Positions 30,448 to 39,667 of a stretch of DNA of 64,000 nucleotides are shown in pieces. The notes beneath the pieces were generated by a model. It did not search any database and was not told where the DNA came from. It saw only the letters and a list, made by a program, of their open reading frames with translations. Position 1 is the stretch's first letter. Each line of letters starts with the position of its first letter. Origin of the DNA: Sycon ciliatum (taxonomy: Eukaryota > Porifera > Calcarea > Leucosolenida > Sycettidae); contig NC_088645.1 in assembly GCF_964019385.1 (NCBI RefSeq), positions 26,058,189 to 26,122,188 of the forward strand, written 5' to 3'. The translations under genes and the position numbers were made by a program.

Positions 30448-30610
30448 GGTGTTTGTTTGTTTGTTTGTTTGTTTGTTTGTGTCACGCCTGGCGCTATCCC
30501 GTATCTGTCCCGTACCGTATCGCACAGTTGGCCATTTGCTGGCTCCGGTATCTGTCCCGTACCGTACCGTACCATCAAACACAGCCGGCTACAAACAGCT
30601 GGCCACAATA
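30448..30610 (-). repeat. Dispersed repeat with (CAAA)n tail, copy 1
   Basis: A (GTTT)n run, then GTCACGCCTGGCGCTATCCCG, a (CCGTA)n-like stretch and ATCAAACACAGCCGGCTACA. The same block recurs at 32,560-32,665 and partly at 57,700-57,738. On the minus strand the (AAAC)n would be a retroposon tail. Confidence 0.7.
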
Positions 30611-31626
30611 TTATGTACATGTATACGACTCCCTGTGTGTTGCATATGTGCTTGAAGGTGACGGTTGCACTTTTTGTAGCTCCGTTTTATCTGAGTTTTC
30701 AGTCGTTCCTCTTACTAGTCTTGCCAAGGGGGTGGCTCTGGGTCCACCAGAGTTACCCCCGGAGTATTTCTGAATTTGCTGGGGCGAGGGTTCCGCGACG
30801 CGGTCGCCAAGGCAGTGTCTTTTCAGTCACGACCGTTGTCGTCCTCGTCTCTCCATTCGCGGTGGTGTAGCTGACCCCCGAATGGTTTCAAACTGCGAAG
30901 CTCGGAGGAGTACAGTGGTGGCAGAGGCATGAGCTGTGAGTGGATACGGTTGCTGGAGATGGATGGTGATGCAGGGAGAAGAGTTACGCTGCCTGACGCC
31001 GCGTGGGAAATTGTTTGAACCTGCAATTTCAGTTCGAGCGCGGTGGACTTCTAGACGATGTGTCCTCATGGCTGTTTTTCAACGCTTGGCCTATCGCTGA
31101 TATCTCTGCGTGGGATGTTCTTCCAGTGGAGTCCAGGTGGGACTTCGGGTGCCCACACTCCATCACCTGGTTGATTGTTTCGGAACTGCAAAAATAATTA
31201 TTGTTTCCTATTTGGTGCGCATCTCTTGTCATCTCTATTTTCTACACGTCGCACACCAGATGTACTACTATCGCCGTCTTTCTCTTGCTTTCTCTCCCTG
31301 CTTGCTGTTTTTTCTGTTTCTGTTGCCACTGTCCCTCATCATACCCATGCTTGGGTGGTGGGCGGCGTGACCCGTTAGGGTAGCTGCCAATACAGTACGA
31401 CTCCCTGATGTATAGAGAGACTTTCTGGAAAGAAATAGGGAGACGAGGAGGAAATGAAATTAGAATGGATGTTAGTTGCCGAATAGGTCATAGGATGCGT
31501 CAGCAAAAACATACTTTGGAAGAGAGATTCCGTCGTCTCCAAAATAGGCGTGAACGGGCGAGTCAGCGCAGGTCACAGGAAACGTCGGCAGAGTGATCCC
31601 GTCGACTCCAGAACGCGCGTGCTCGG
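30611..31626. other. Unassigned interval
   Basis: No recognised gene. A plus-strand frame at 31,408-31,612 contains a repeated RRLQNRRERASQRR / RRLQNARAR pattern, a style seen ahead of some Helitron-type helicase genes in animals; no helicase is present, so I leave it unassigned. Confidence 0.45.
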
Positions 31627-31695
31627 CAGAGTTGTTGTTGTTGATTTTTATTTTGTTTCGCAAGGCCAAACGGGCAATGATGCCCAATTCTGTGG
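31627..31695 (-). mobile_element. LINE 3' tail, inverted
   Basis: The minus strand reads ATTGGGCATCATTGCCCGTT, TGGCC, then AAATAAAAATC and (CAA)n. This is the same 3' signature as the LINE ending at 657. It may belong with the LINE ORF fragment at 32,193-32,519 on the same strand, with repeats in between. Confidence 0.65.
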
Positions 31696-31723
31696 AAGCG
31701 AATTTCAAAAGGGAGAGAGCTAC

Positions 31724-31839
<116 letters not shown>

Positions 31840-31945
31840 CTAATGCCACAGTGGCACAGTTTGGTCTGTGTGAATGCCTTCGGGTAATGAGAGAGAGAGA
31901 GAGAGCTAATGCTGCAGTGAGGGAGGTAGATGATAAGCAATTATG

Positions 31946-32150
31946 TAGCGTCAACAGAGCGATTTTGCAGTGTCAATAGAGCGATTTTGAAGCGTCAACA
32001 GAGGGAACACAAAGAGTTCATAAGCGCACAAGCACGCAGAGCAATTTTGTAGCGTCAACAGAGCGATTATGCAGTGTCAATAGAGTGATTTTGAAGCGGC
32101 AACAGAGGGAACACAAAGAGTTCATACGCGCACAAGCACGCAGAGAAGAG
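31946..32150. repeat. Tandem duplication of about 101 bp
   Basis: Two consecutive copies of a unit containing GCGTCAACAGAGCGATTTTG, CAGTGTCAATAGAG and AGGGAACACAAAGAGTTCAT, ending in CACAAGCACGCAGAG. Each unit contains shorter internal repeats of about 30 bp. Confidence 0.85.
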
Positions 32151-32192
32151 TAAATGACGTGGTGTGTGGACGGGAAAAGTCAGACAGAGCAT

Positions 32193-32519
32193 TCATTGCA
32201 AGGTGTAGGGGATGGAGGCAAGCTTAAATTGCTGGGCAGCCTTGATCTCCCTTACACTCCTTGGGAGAGCGTTCCAGGCCAAGGCTGCCTGAAAGGCCAG
32301 GCGAGATCTGCCGGCTTCTGACTGTGCCGAGGGGACAGTGAGGCCCCTGGAAACCTGGTGCCGGGTGGTGCTGCCAGCTGATGGTGAGAATAGGTCCTGG
32401 AGGACACTGCTGGCTTTCCCATTGACACAGCGCCACACCAGGACGAGCCGCAGAGTCAGCGCCTTCCCAGGAAACATTTCCATCAGTTCCCACAACATGC
32501 ACGATGAGGTAAGTAACAA
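32193..32519 (-). mobile_element. LINE ORF2 C-terminal fragment
   Basis: The minus-strand frame ends with SRLAFQAALAWNALPRSVRE and QQFKLASIP, the usual C-terminal tail of CR1/Jockey-like ORF2 proteins. No RT motif remains. Confidence 0.65.
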
Positions 32520-32520
32520 A

Positions 32521-32880
32521 GCATAGCGTAGGGCCCTGAGCTTCCAAGCTCTCTCGTTTAGTGTTTGTGTGTTTGTTTGTTTGTGTCACGCCTGGCGCTA
32601 TCCCGTATCTGTCCCCTACCGTACCGTACCATCAAACACAGCTGGCCACATACAGCTGGCCGCACTATTCAAATAGGGCTTTCAAACCCAAGATAATAAC
32701 GTGAAGCAACTTGGAAGAATGAGTAGGAATGCGAAGTGCATGGGGGGATGCATGAAGGGCGATAGTGCGGGTTCGAATCCCAGGTAATGCCTGAAAAAAT
32801 AGGAGAATTGAAAAATATATAACATCCCTATTCTGTTTTTGCCGTCATCAAGGCGGTAGATGGTGTCATATTACCCTCGA
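32521..32880 (+). repeat. Composite repeat with tRNA-like SINE segment, copy 1
   Basis: Three blocks in order: CATAGCGTAGGGCCCTGAGC (32,521-32,556), the GTCACGCCTGGCG block (32,560-32,665), and a SINE-like block (32,668-32,860) with an exact B box, GGTTCGAATCC, at about 32,769. The SINE-like block recurs at 57,739-57,930 and the first block at 57,943-57,980, in a different order. Confidence 0.7.
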
Positions 32881-32884
32881 CCGT

Positions 32885-33290
32885 ACCTGTACCGTACCCG
32901 GAAGTTACGGAAGTTAAGTATCTAGGACTGACTCTCGATTCAACTTTAAGTTTCAGTGCCCACGTTAACTCCCTCAGGGAAGACATCGGAAAGAAACTAG
33001 ATGCTTTTCGACGTTGAAGGAGGAACCTTGCTGTCCAGGCCAGAAGGCAGTTCTACTTGTCAGTAGTCCAGAGCAAGCTTGAGTACGCCAGCACTGCCTA
33101 CGTCCACTGCCTCGCTGACAATGTGAGAGATCAGCTGCTACGCATAAGTAAGAGGGCACTATGATGCATGACACAATCACGCGGACATCATACTTGCTTG
33201 AGCGATACCACATAATTAGCTTACTTCCTCCGCGTCATCGAAATTGTCGCAGTTTGACTAGTGACGTGTCACTTGTTACTGACAACTCCA
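32885..33290 (+). mobile_element. LINE ORF2 fragment (region after RT)
   Basis: Translated fragments include VKYLGLTLDSTLSFSAHV, ARRQFYLSVVQSKLEYAS and LERYHIISLLPPRHR, matching the equivalent part of the intact LINE at 63,210-63,540. Stops interrupt it (for example after AFRR), so it is degenerate. Its end (33,222-33,260) is repeated in inverse orientation at 57,308-57,348. Confidence 0.65.
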
Positions 33291-34156
33291 TAAACTAAGC
33301 CATTCAAAACTTATTACACAGTATGATAGTCTGAAGACTAGAGTAACGTTCCAGGACAATTGGACTGAGAGTTTTCATGCAGAGATGAAGTCCTCGTCGT
33401 CGCTGATGTCAATGGACGCAAAAATATCGTTCCGAAATATTTCAAGGAAGGTTGAAAGTTGGTCGCGCCTCATCTCAAACGCTTTGACTTTCTCCACAGG
33501 ACAAGAGCTGCTATGCTTGTCGTCTGCTAGCTCTGGATGATTTCCACTCCACCACCAACGAAGCCTTGTAAGAATACACGATCGTTGCGAGGTCGGTTGA
33601 TTACCGTCGGCGGAATCACCTCGAAATCACCTCGATCTTGAAATGAACTTTTTTAAGCCGTGGCATGCCCACAGCTCATGCAGGTAAGTGTATTATCACG
33701 TCCAGCGCGCCCTCTTTTTCAGCATCACTGGTACACGGCACCTGCGCGTGCATCACTAGCACTACGTGTAGAGTCTACACGGCTCTTGCAGGTACAATCA
33801 TGTACTAGTACTGAGTGTCTCAGCCAGAGCGACAAATTTTATCGCTGTTGCAGGCATTTAGCTTGCCGACCCCTCGATGTTTCTCCAAGCGCTGCCACTT
33901 GTTCCACGAAGTCATTCTCACCCCAGCTAAGGTAAAACAGTGATGGGGCTTGAGTGAATGGCCATAAGCACGAGAAATGTGCAGGCTGCAACGCCTGACT
34001 GATCTCAGCGAGTCGAAATTACCAGCGCAGCGACATCAGCGAAGAAATTGCGTCTAGTTCAAAAATTCCAGCTTCCAATAACAGAAAATAGAACTTTGCC
34101 ATCACCCTATACTGATGACTATCGCCTATGTCCGATTCCTTGCCTCTGGTACGAGT
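33291..34156. other. Unassigned interval
   Basis: No gene recognised. A 91-codon plus frame (33,660-33,935) has several CAG/GTAAGT-like signals around it but no recognisable domain. Confidence 0.5.
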
Positions 34157-34162
34157 GCTGGT
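34157..34162 (+). repeat. Target-site duplication (left) of Polinton C
   Basis: GCTGGT, repeated exactly at 57,280-57,285. A 6-bp duplication is the known signature of Polinton integration. Confidence 0.92.
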
Positions 34163-34541
34163 AGTAGTATAGGGGGAGGGGGTTCTGGCTCACCTTCCAG
34201 GTGAGCCAAAATCGACTTTCTCGATCGGCCCTTCGGGCCTCCCTCCAAAGTCTCCCCCCTCCCCCTATACTACTGTACTAAAGGATAGACACCCAAGTAC
34301 TAATATTACAACTCCAAGTACTAATTTTACAGCTCCAAGTACTAATTTTACACCTCCGACCACTGATCTAATGTTGGCTCAACCCAGTTCCAGAAAAGTG
34401 AGCCAACTTGCTGTCTCCGAGAAAATCGGAAGTGATCCAACTTCAGCTTTTTCACTTACCCCATCTTGGCTCACTTCGAGGACTGATGTGGGGTCGGTTT
34501 CTGAGCCAACTTCGGGTGGTTCAGCTATGGATGAGGATCCT
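34163..34541 (+). repeat. Polinton C left terminal inverted repeat
   Basis: The outer 112 bp (34,163-34,274) form a unit whose two ends are inverse copies of each other (AGTAGTATAGGGGGAGGGGG and CCCCCTCCCCCTATACTACT). Then come three direct units of about 21 bp around CCAAGTACTAATTTTACA (34,303-34,360) and a block ending GGGTGGTTCAGC, rich in GAGCCAACTT motifs. The right end mirrors this order. Confidence 0.92.
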
Positions 34542-35174
34542 TCTTTCTATGATAATTTTTTTTATTTGTCTGTGAAATATACCAGCAGTAATGGGGATGA
34601 GAAGAAGAAGAAGGAAAAGGAGGTAGATCAAGTTGTCTGATTTTCCCGATGTTCCCGATGTTATCGGTGTTGTCGGTGTAAATCTCGATGTAATTCCCGA
34701 TGTTCCCGATGTAATTCCCGATGTTCCCGATGTAACTCCCGATGTAATTCCCGATGTTCCCGATGTAAATCTCGATGTAATTCCCGATGTTCCCGATGTA
34801 ATTCCCGATGTAATACCCGATGTTCCCGATGTAATTCCCGATGTTCCCGATGTAATTCCCGATGTGATTCCCGATGTAATTCCCGGTGTAATTCCCGATG
34901 TTGTCGGTGTTCCCGATGTAATTCCCGATGTTGTCTGTGTTGTCGGTGTAATTCCCGATGTTGTTGGTGTTGTCGGTGTAATTCCCGATGTTCCCGATGT
35001 AATTCCCGATGTAATTCCCGATGTTGTCGGTGGTGTCGGTGGTGTCGGTGGTGTCGGTGTTGTCGGTGGTACAGATGCTGCTGGTACATTAATAGGTGGA
35101 CTAAGATGTGTAAGCGGAACACAAATCCAGAATGAATTTTCTTCCCAACATTTGTTTATTACCAACCCATTCAC
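34521..35174 (-). CDS. Polinton C Ser/Thr-rich stalk protein with C-terminal membrane anchor
   Basis: Product of 217 residues. After a short N-terminal part with WICVPLTHLSPP, about 130 residues are near-perfect repeats of SGITSGT, with PTTPTTP spacers; at the DNA level these are 9- and 18-bp units (GATGTTCCCGATGTAATTCC type on the plus strand). A hydrophobic segment follows (LIYLLFLLLLLIPITAGIF, about 183-201), then a short basic tail. This is the design of a mucin-like or stalk-type surface protein anchored near its C-terminus. No signal peptide is evident at this start, so the true start may differ. The repeat length varies between copies A and C. The function in host attachment or envelope is inferred. 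Confidence 0.6.
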   Translation of the reverse strand: MNGLVINKCWEENSFWICVPLTHLSPPINVPAASVPPTTPTPPTPPTPPTTSGITSGITSGTSGITPTTPTTSGITPTTQTTSGITSGTPTTSGITPGITSGITSGITSGTSGITSGTSGITSGITSGTSGITSRFTSGTSGITSGVTSGTSGITSGTSGITSRFTPTTPITSGTSGKSDNLIYLLFLLLLLIPITAGIFHRQIKKIIIERRILIHS

Positions 35175-35566
35175 TCTGACACAAATGGTATCGGATCAAA
35201 ATCTAAATTAGGCTGATGTTGTAAATTTCTTGGATCACTTTCAGGGTCAACACTCATCGAACAGCTGGAACGTTTTATGAGATATACAACAGCACCAACT
35301 ATAGGAAGAACAATCAGAGATAAAAGATAAAGATTGGGGTCTGTCAAATAAGGGTTATCCCCGTTTCCTGGTTTCGTCATATCGTAAGGTGGTTGTGTAG
35401 TGATATGATCTGTTGGTGGTGATGTTTCACTAGGGATGTCAACCGGAGTCGGTCTTTCACTTTGGATGACAGTAGGAGGCTTTGTTGTCAAGCAGAACCC
35501 ATCCTTATCCAACGGATCACGAATACAACCAAGAGTAAAGGGTAGCATGGTCAACAGTATTAACAA
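35171..35566 (-). CDS. Polinton C small type I membrane protein
   Basis: 131 residues: a likely signal peptide (MLILLTMLPFTLGC), a Thr/Pro-rich ectodomain (SERPTPVDIPSETSPPTDH), a transmembrane segment (LYLLSLIVLPIVGAVVYLI, about 80-98) and a short polar tail with SSCSMSVDPESDP. It lies in the minus-strand left-end cluster between the fibre-like gene and the stalk gene and is conserved in copy A. No family recognised. Adintovirus-type relatives of Polintons are known to carry variable left-end genes, so a structural or surface role is plausible. Confidence 0.55.
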   Translation of the reverse strand: MLILLTMLPFTLGCIRDPLDKDGFCLTTKPPTVIQSERPTPVDIPSETSPPTDHITTQPPYDMTKPGNGDNPYLTDPNLYLLSLIVLPIVGAVVYLIKRSSCSMSVDPESDPRNLQHQPNLDFDPIPFVSE

Positions 35567-35608
35567 ATGAGGTATTTCTATTTTTTTATCTACATATAGT
35601 TAAGATTT

Positions 35609-36485
35609 TCAGTACTCATGATAAACCAGCTCCCATTCATCAATCAGATTGTATCCACTCACAGTTGGTAATGTCAATGTGTTGTTGATGAAGGTCAGAT
35701 ATGCCGTTGTTATATCATGTTCAGTAATGTATTGGATTACCACTTTTTCTCCCAACACATCTCGATATGATACATGAAAACGTCTTCTGCTACCACTTGT
35801 TTCTTGACCGACTATGAAGAGATCCTCAATGACAATCAGTTTGTTGGTTGGACTTTTGTGAATAGGAAAGACATGAAGTGTGGCTTCTGGTGGAGTGGTT
35901 GATGAGCTCGGGATGATATTCTTCATTTTTTGACTTTCACCTTTCCATCCTTTCTGTCAACATACTCCTTTGTTGTTGCTGAGTCGGTCTCTGTTGAGTC
36001 TCGGAGATTGATGATGTGTTTCAACCCCATGTTAAGATTTCCTACCATCTGGTTGAGTCTACTCGTCCAGAGAGTCCAGTCCGTCTTAGTGCTGTGTTGA
36101 GATATTGTGATGTTACCACACATGTACTTGTTGATGGTTGCTTCACATTTACAATTTCCATTCCACCCATGTCAAGATTTCCTTCCATTTTCAGTTTACC
36201 ACTCACCATCAGTCGTGTTTCATCATCATCAACATACTTCCTCAATGAAGTATTCACTTTTCCTATCTCACTTGTGACCCACCCAGTTGGTGCCGCACAA
36301 GTGGTAATTATTCCATCATCACCAAGAAAGCAGATGCTATGATAGTTCATGTCAATATGACCATTCACATCTCCACCACCTTTATCCAGCTTTTCTTCAC
36401 TGATGACAAATAAATCCCTTTTTTTGGCATAGGAATCAAGATTGACCGAGTTAGCTTCCAAGGCTGTTCCAAATTTTGAACTCAT
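35609..36485 (-). pseudogene. Polinton C fibre-like gene (fossil)
   Basis: Minus strand. Repeated motifs KMEGNLDMGGMEIVNVKQP and GNLNMGLKHIINL, the second followed by SATTKEYVDRK, match the widespread phage tail-fibre unit of the form L-x-M-G-G-x-x-I-x-N-L...DAxxKxYVD. A beta-rich C-terminal domain of about 105 residues follows (35,609-35,926), where a knob would be. This suggests a trimeric fibre for attachment, comparable in role to the adenovirus fibre. A few breaks. Also present in copy A. The resemblance is by motif only. Confidence 0.6.
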
Positions 36486-36536
36486 CTTCCTTATCTATCT
36501 ATATATTTTTTTCTTGAGAGTGTTGGAACAATAAAA

Positions 36537-37214
36537 ATGATCCATTGTAGATACAAACCATGGAAAATGATCAACTTTGATGAGCACAAGGAGAAACCAA
36601 CAAAGCATCACTACTTGCTTCCTGATTGTCACTACATGATGATTGGACAAACGGGGTGTGGGAAGACAAACAACCTGTGTAATATGCTTCTACAATCATG
36701 GTTGAAGTGTGATAAGATCATCCTTTACACAATAAATCCTCAACAACCAAAATATCAACTTCTTGATGGGTTTTACAATGGAATATCTCCTGGTAAACTT
36801 ATCATTGAACAACCAGACAAGGTTTGTCCAGTGGAGGATCTCGATGATCAGGAAAATAAGGTGATAATTTTTGATGGCATCAAGATTGACAAAAAGAACA
36901 TGATAAAAGTGATAAAGTACTTCAGTCTTTCTCGGAACAAGAAATGTAACTGTATATATCTTTGTCAATCATACTATGATGTACCGAAATATATCCGGAG
37001 GAATACCAAGTGCTTCCTCCTGTACAAGGGCTTAGACAACAGAGATGTCCAGTGTCTAGCACATGATCACTCCAAAAATCTTAAGAAGAACGAGTTTGCG
37101 GAGGCCTATGAAACGGCAACAGAGAAACCACATTCACTTTTCATGCTTGATAAAACAGCAACATATCAGCCAGAGATGTACCGATGTGGATTCGATAGGT
37201 TCTTGGAGAAGTGA
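36537..37214 (+). CDS. Polinton C packaging ATPase (FtsK/HerA, A32-like)
   Basis: 225 residues. Walker A is GQTGCGKT (about 39-46) and Walker B is KVIIFDGI (about 110-117), with a following SRNKKCNCIYLCQSYYDVPK segment in which the sensor Gln is typical of A32/FtsK-like packaging ATPases (about 145-160). Length and layout fit the Polinton ATP family, which pumps the genome into capsids. It is transcribed divergently from the left-end surface cluster, with only about 50 bp between, so a shared promoter region is likely there. The frame is open. Confidence 0.85.
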   Translation: MIHCRYKPWKMINFDEHKEKPTKHHYLLPDCHYMMIGQTGCGKTNNLCNMLLQSWLKCDKIILYTINPQQPKYQLLDGFYNGISPGKLIIEQPDKVCPVEDLDDQENKVIIFDGIKIDKKNMIKVIKYFSLSRNKKCNCIYLCQSYYDVPKYIRRNTKCFLLYKGLDNRDVQCLAHDHSKNLKKNEFAEAYETATEKPHSLFMLDKTATYQPEMYRCGFDRFLEK

Positions 37215-37242
37215 GAAGAAAAAAAGGTATTGGTAGATAAGC

Positions 37243-38164
37243 ATGCCACATTTTACACAAGTAGAAAATCCTGAATATCGGAAGGAAGTCATTGACACCT
37301 TTCTCAAAAATCGAGAAATTCTCAAGCAACGTCAACTGGAAAAAAGGATTGGTAAGCAACAGCAGGAGGAGTTTGTAGAAGAGTTCCAAAAACCTGTTGT
37401 TAAAAATTTAACCAAACAAAGTGAGGAATACGATAAACGGCAGGATGCGCTCCTTGGACAACTTCAGACTAACCAAGCAGCAATCACAACAGCCCTCCAT
37501 CAAATTCCATCGGTTGTCGGTTCATTCATCAAACCCATCGGAGGTAGTACTCCAGAACCAGGTGGTGAAACTTCTCGGATCAGAGAAACTAATATCTCAT
37601 TCAACCAGAGTGATATTGACCTCATCAATAAGTATAGGGGGAGTAATCATCCAATATCACCAGCAGGAGAGATCAAAGAAGGTGAGGCCTTGAAAGAAAT
37701 GAAGAATATTCTTGGAAGAATAAGAGGGGTACATGTGCGCCCTGGTTCAGTAAGTGATAAAGATGGAAACATGAAACATGTGATAAATTCCATAGACAAG
37801 GTGAGGGAATTGATAGACTTCATGATCAGTGCTAACAGTAGAATATTGAAACCGGGACATGTGCCGACAGCAGATCAAGAGTACCCAATTCCAGAACCAT
37901 ATTTTGAGGGGTTTAGTGATAGAGAAGTTGAAGATCCAGAATCAGAATATTACTCCCAGATGGACACGAGCCATATTCCCTTGGAAGGTAGTGGAATCAG
38001 ATTTTACAAATCACCTGGTGAGTTAGTAGACAGACTGGGTTTACTTTGCGCTTCCCGAGAAGCAGGAAATACATCAAAGAAAGTCATTAACGAACTAGTT
38101 GAGATCTTGGACCGTTTGTTAATTGAGAAAGTGATAAAAAAGAGTGAATACAAGCTCTCAGGTA
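37243..38164 (+). CDS. Polinton C conserved protein upstream of capsid genes
   Basis: Starts MPHFTQVENPEYRKEVIDTF, has a Gln/Glu/Lys-rich coiled-coil N-terminal third, a middle with NISFNQSDIDLINKYRG, and a conserved C-terminal block (GSGIRFYKSPGELVDRLGLL, then EAGNTSKKVINELVEILDRL). The latter resembles a block found in many Polinton proteins of unknown role (the PX/PY-type gene set). The gene follows the ATPase closely. The Polinton match ends near 38,164, where foreign sequence begins. Role unknown; a structural or scaffolding protein is plausible. Confidence 0.5.
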
Positions 38165-39138
38165 GAATAAGGACACTTTTCTGGTGCCGCTGTACTTCAA
38201 GATCAGCGCTGCAACTCGCCATGGTGATAATGTGGCTGACGTCATGTTACCAAGGAAAACATGGCGTTCGTGTTCGCCGCACTCGAGCGCTCAGCTTTTT
38301 TCACAATCTTGTTTTGAAAAATACTTCAAGTCTTTTGCAGCACTTTTGGAGGCCAGTCACATCGCGATCTGTACGAGTATCTTTATCATGGCCATTGTCT
38401 TGTGTCGTTTTGAGCTCGAATAGCTTTCTCTGATGAAGGATTCAAAATATATCATGACGTTCTCCTTTATCGTGGGCATGAAGCTCCCCACTCGCAGCGG
38501 GGATGACATCGGACGGAATAAATGTGTCGAGTCCCGAGCAGGAGTTCTGCTGACAAAAGTGATTAGCTCCTCGCGACCTGGGGCATGTGAGGAGTACAGT
38601 TCTAGTCGCCCCACGGACACATCTAGCTGGAAGCGCAGAGTCGATTGAGAAAGATGTCATGACGTTCTCTTTTATCGTGGGCATGAAGCTCCCCCCACTC
38701 GCAGCGGGGATGACATCGGACGGAATAAATGTGTCGAGTCCCGAGCAGGAGTTCTGCTGACAAAAGTGATTAGCTCCTCGCGACCTGGGCATGTGAGGAC
38801 TACAGTTCTAGTTGGGCAATACGCCACGGACACATCTAGCTGGAAGCGCAGAGTCGATTGAGAAAAATGACCAAGATCATAAAGAAGGCTTGTTTGCTTC
38901 CACAAAGTGTTTTAGTACTAGTAGCCGAGTCCACGCACTGAAAACTGCACTTGCATTGTTCCTGTCCACTCATACAGTACATCAGTGCAGTACAGAGTGC
39001 ACTTGCAAGTCACAACGACACGAGCACAGTCGCGTGTACAGACTCACTTCACAGTTGTGACCAGCGATCGCGCGTGGGAGTCAAGTACCCTACTCAAGTG
39101 CGCAAGCTCGGCTCGCTGCATGCACTGTACTGTCTGTG
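38165..39138. other. Foreign sequence inside Polinton C, left of the gypsy element
   Basis: This stretch has no Polinton-like content. Its main feature is the 205-bp tandem duplication at 38,453-38,867. No terminal repeats pairing it with 44,217-44,862 were found, though the two may be halves of one insertion split by the gypsy element. Confidence 0.5.
38453..38867. repeat. 205-bp tandem duplication
   Basis: Two head-to-tail copies starting CATGACGTTCTC at 38,453 and 38,658 and ending CGCAGAGTCGATTGAGAAA. They differ by a few small changes, including a 10-bp insertion (TTGGGCAATA) in the second. Confidence 0.9.
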
Positions 39139-39142
39139 GATC

Positions 39143-39534
39143 TGTAGCAACCCGCTGCGCGCTTTATGGATTATTTGTGTTTCGTCTGGTTTACCATAGA
39201 TTTTCAGTTTTTTCCCTTTTGCGTCACACTTGCTTTTGCGGAGGTGTACAGCACAGCGTACACCATGTTTGTAACTCACGTTGTATTCCCGTATACGATT
39301 TTCTTGCACATGCCGCGCGTTCGTATGAACCTTGAACTCTGCGGTACAACCCAGTCCCGTACGGCATGCATTTGTACACACTGAGTTATCCGACTTGTTT
39401 ATTTTTCTCCTCTGCCGTTGCCTTTCGGCTTCTTCCCCACTCGATTGACAACAACAAGTACTCTATTTTCTACTCTCACAGTCTTGGTGTTCGTGGGTGA
39501 ATTAGTATAGTAATTGGAGCCGCTATCCTCCAAA
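39143..39534 (+). repeat. 5' LTR of gypsy element 3
   Basis: 392 bp, begins TGTAGCAACC and ends CTATCCTCCAAA. It differs from 43,821-44,212 only at one G/A site. The GATC duplication lies just outside. Confidence 0.95.
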
Positions 39535-39667
39535 TTGGTGACCCCGTACAACCGGTCAGCATCAGGCTACCGCGTTGTGTAGCCCAAGTGCCGGTATCCC
39601 GAACTCTCGCTGCAAGTAATTTTCGTTCGTGTGTGGTTGAAGACCCTGCCTAGTACTAGTAGTAGTA

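Noticed and set aside
31408-31612. Helitron helicase N-terminus
   Set aside because: Only an Arg-rich repeated pattern is present; there is no helicase or Rep motif and no Helitron end.
34633-35090. Regularly spaced repeats resembling a CRISPR array
   Set aside because: The units are 9-18 bp, contiguous without unique spacers, and lie inside a protein-coding stalk repeat of a eukaryotic element.
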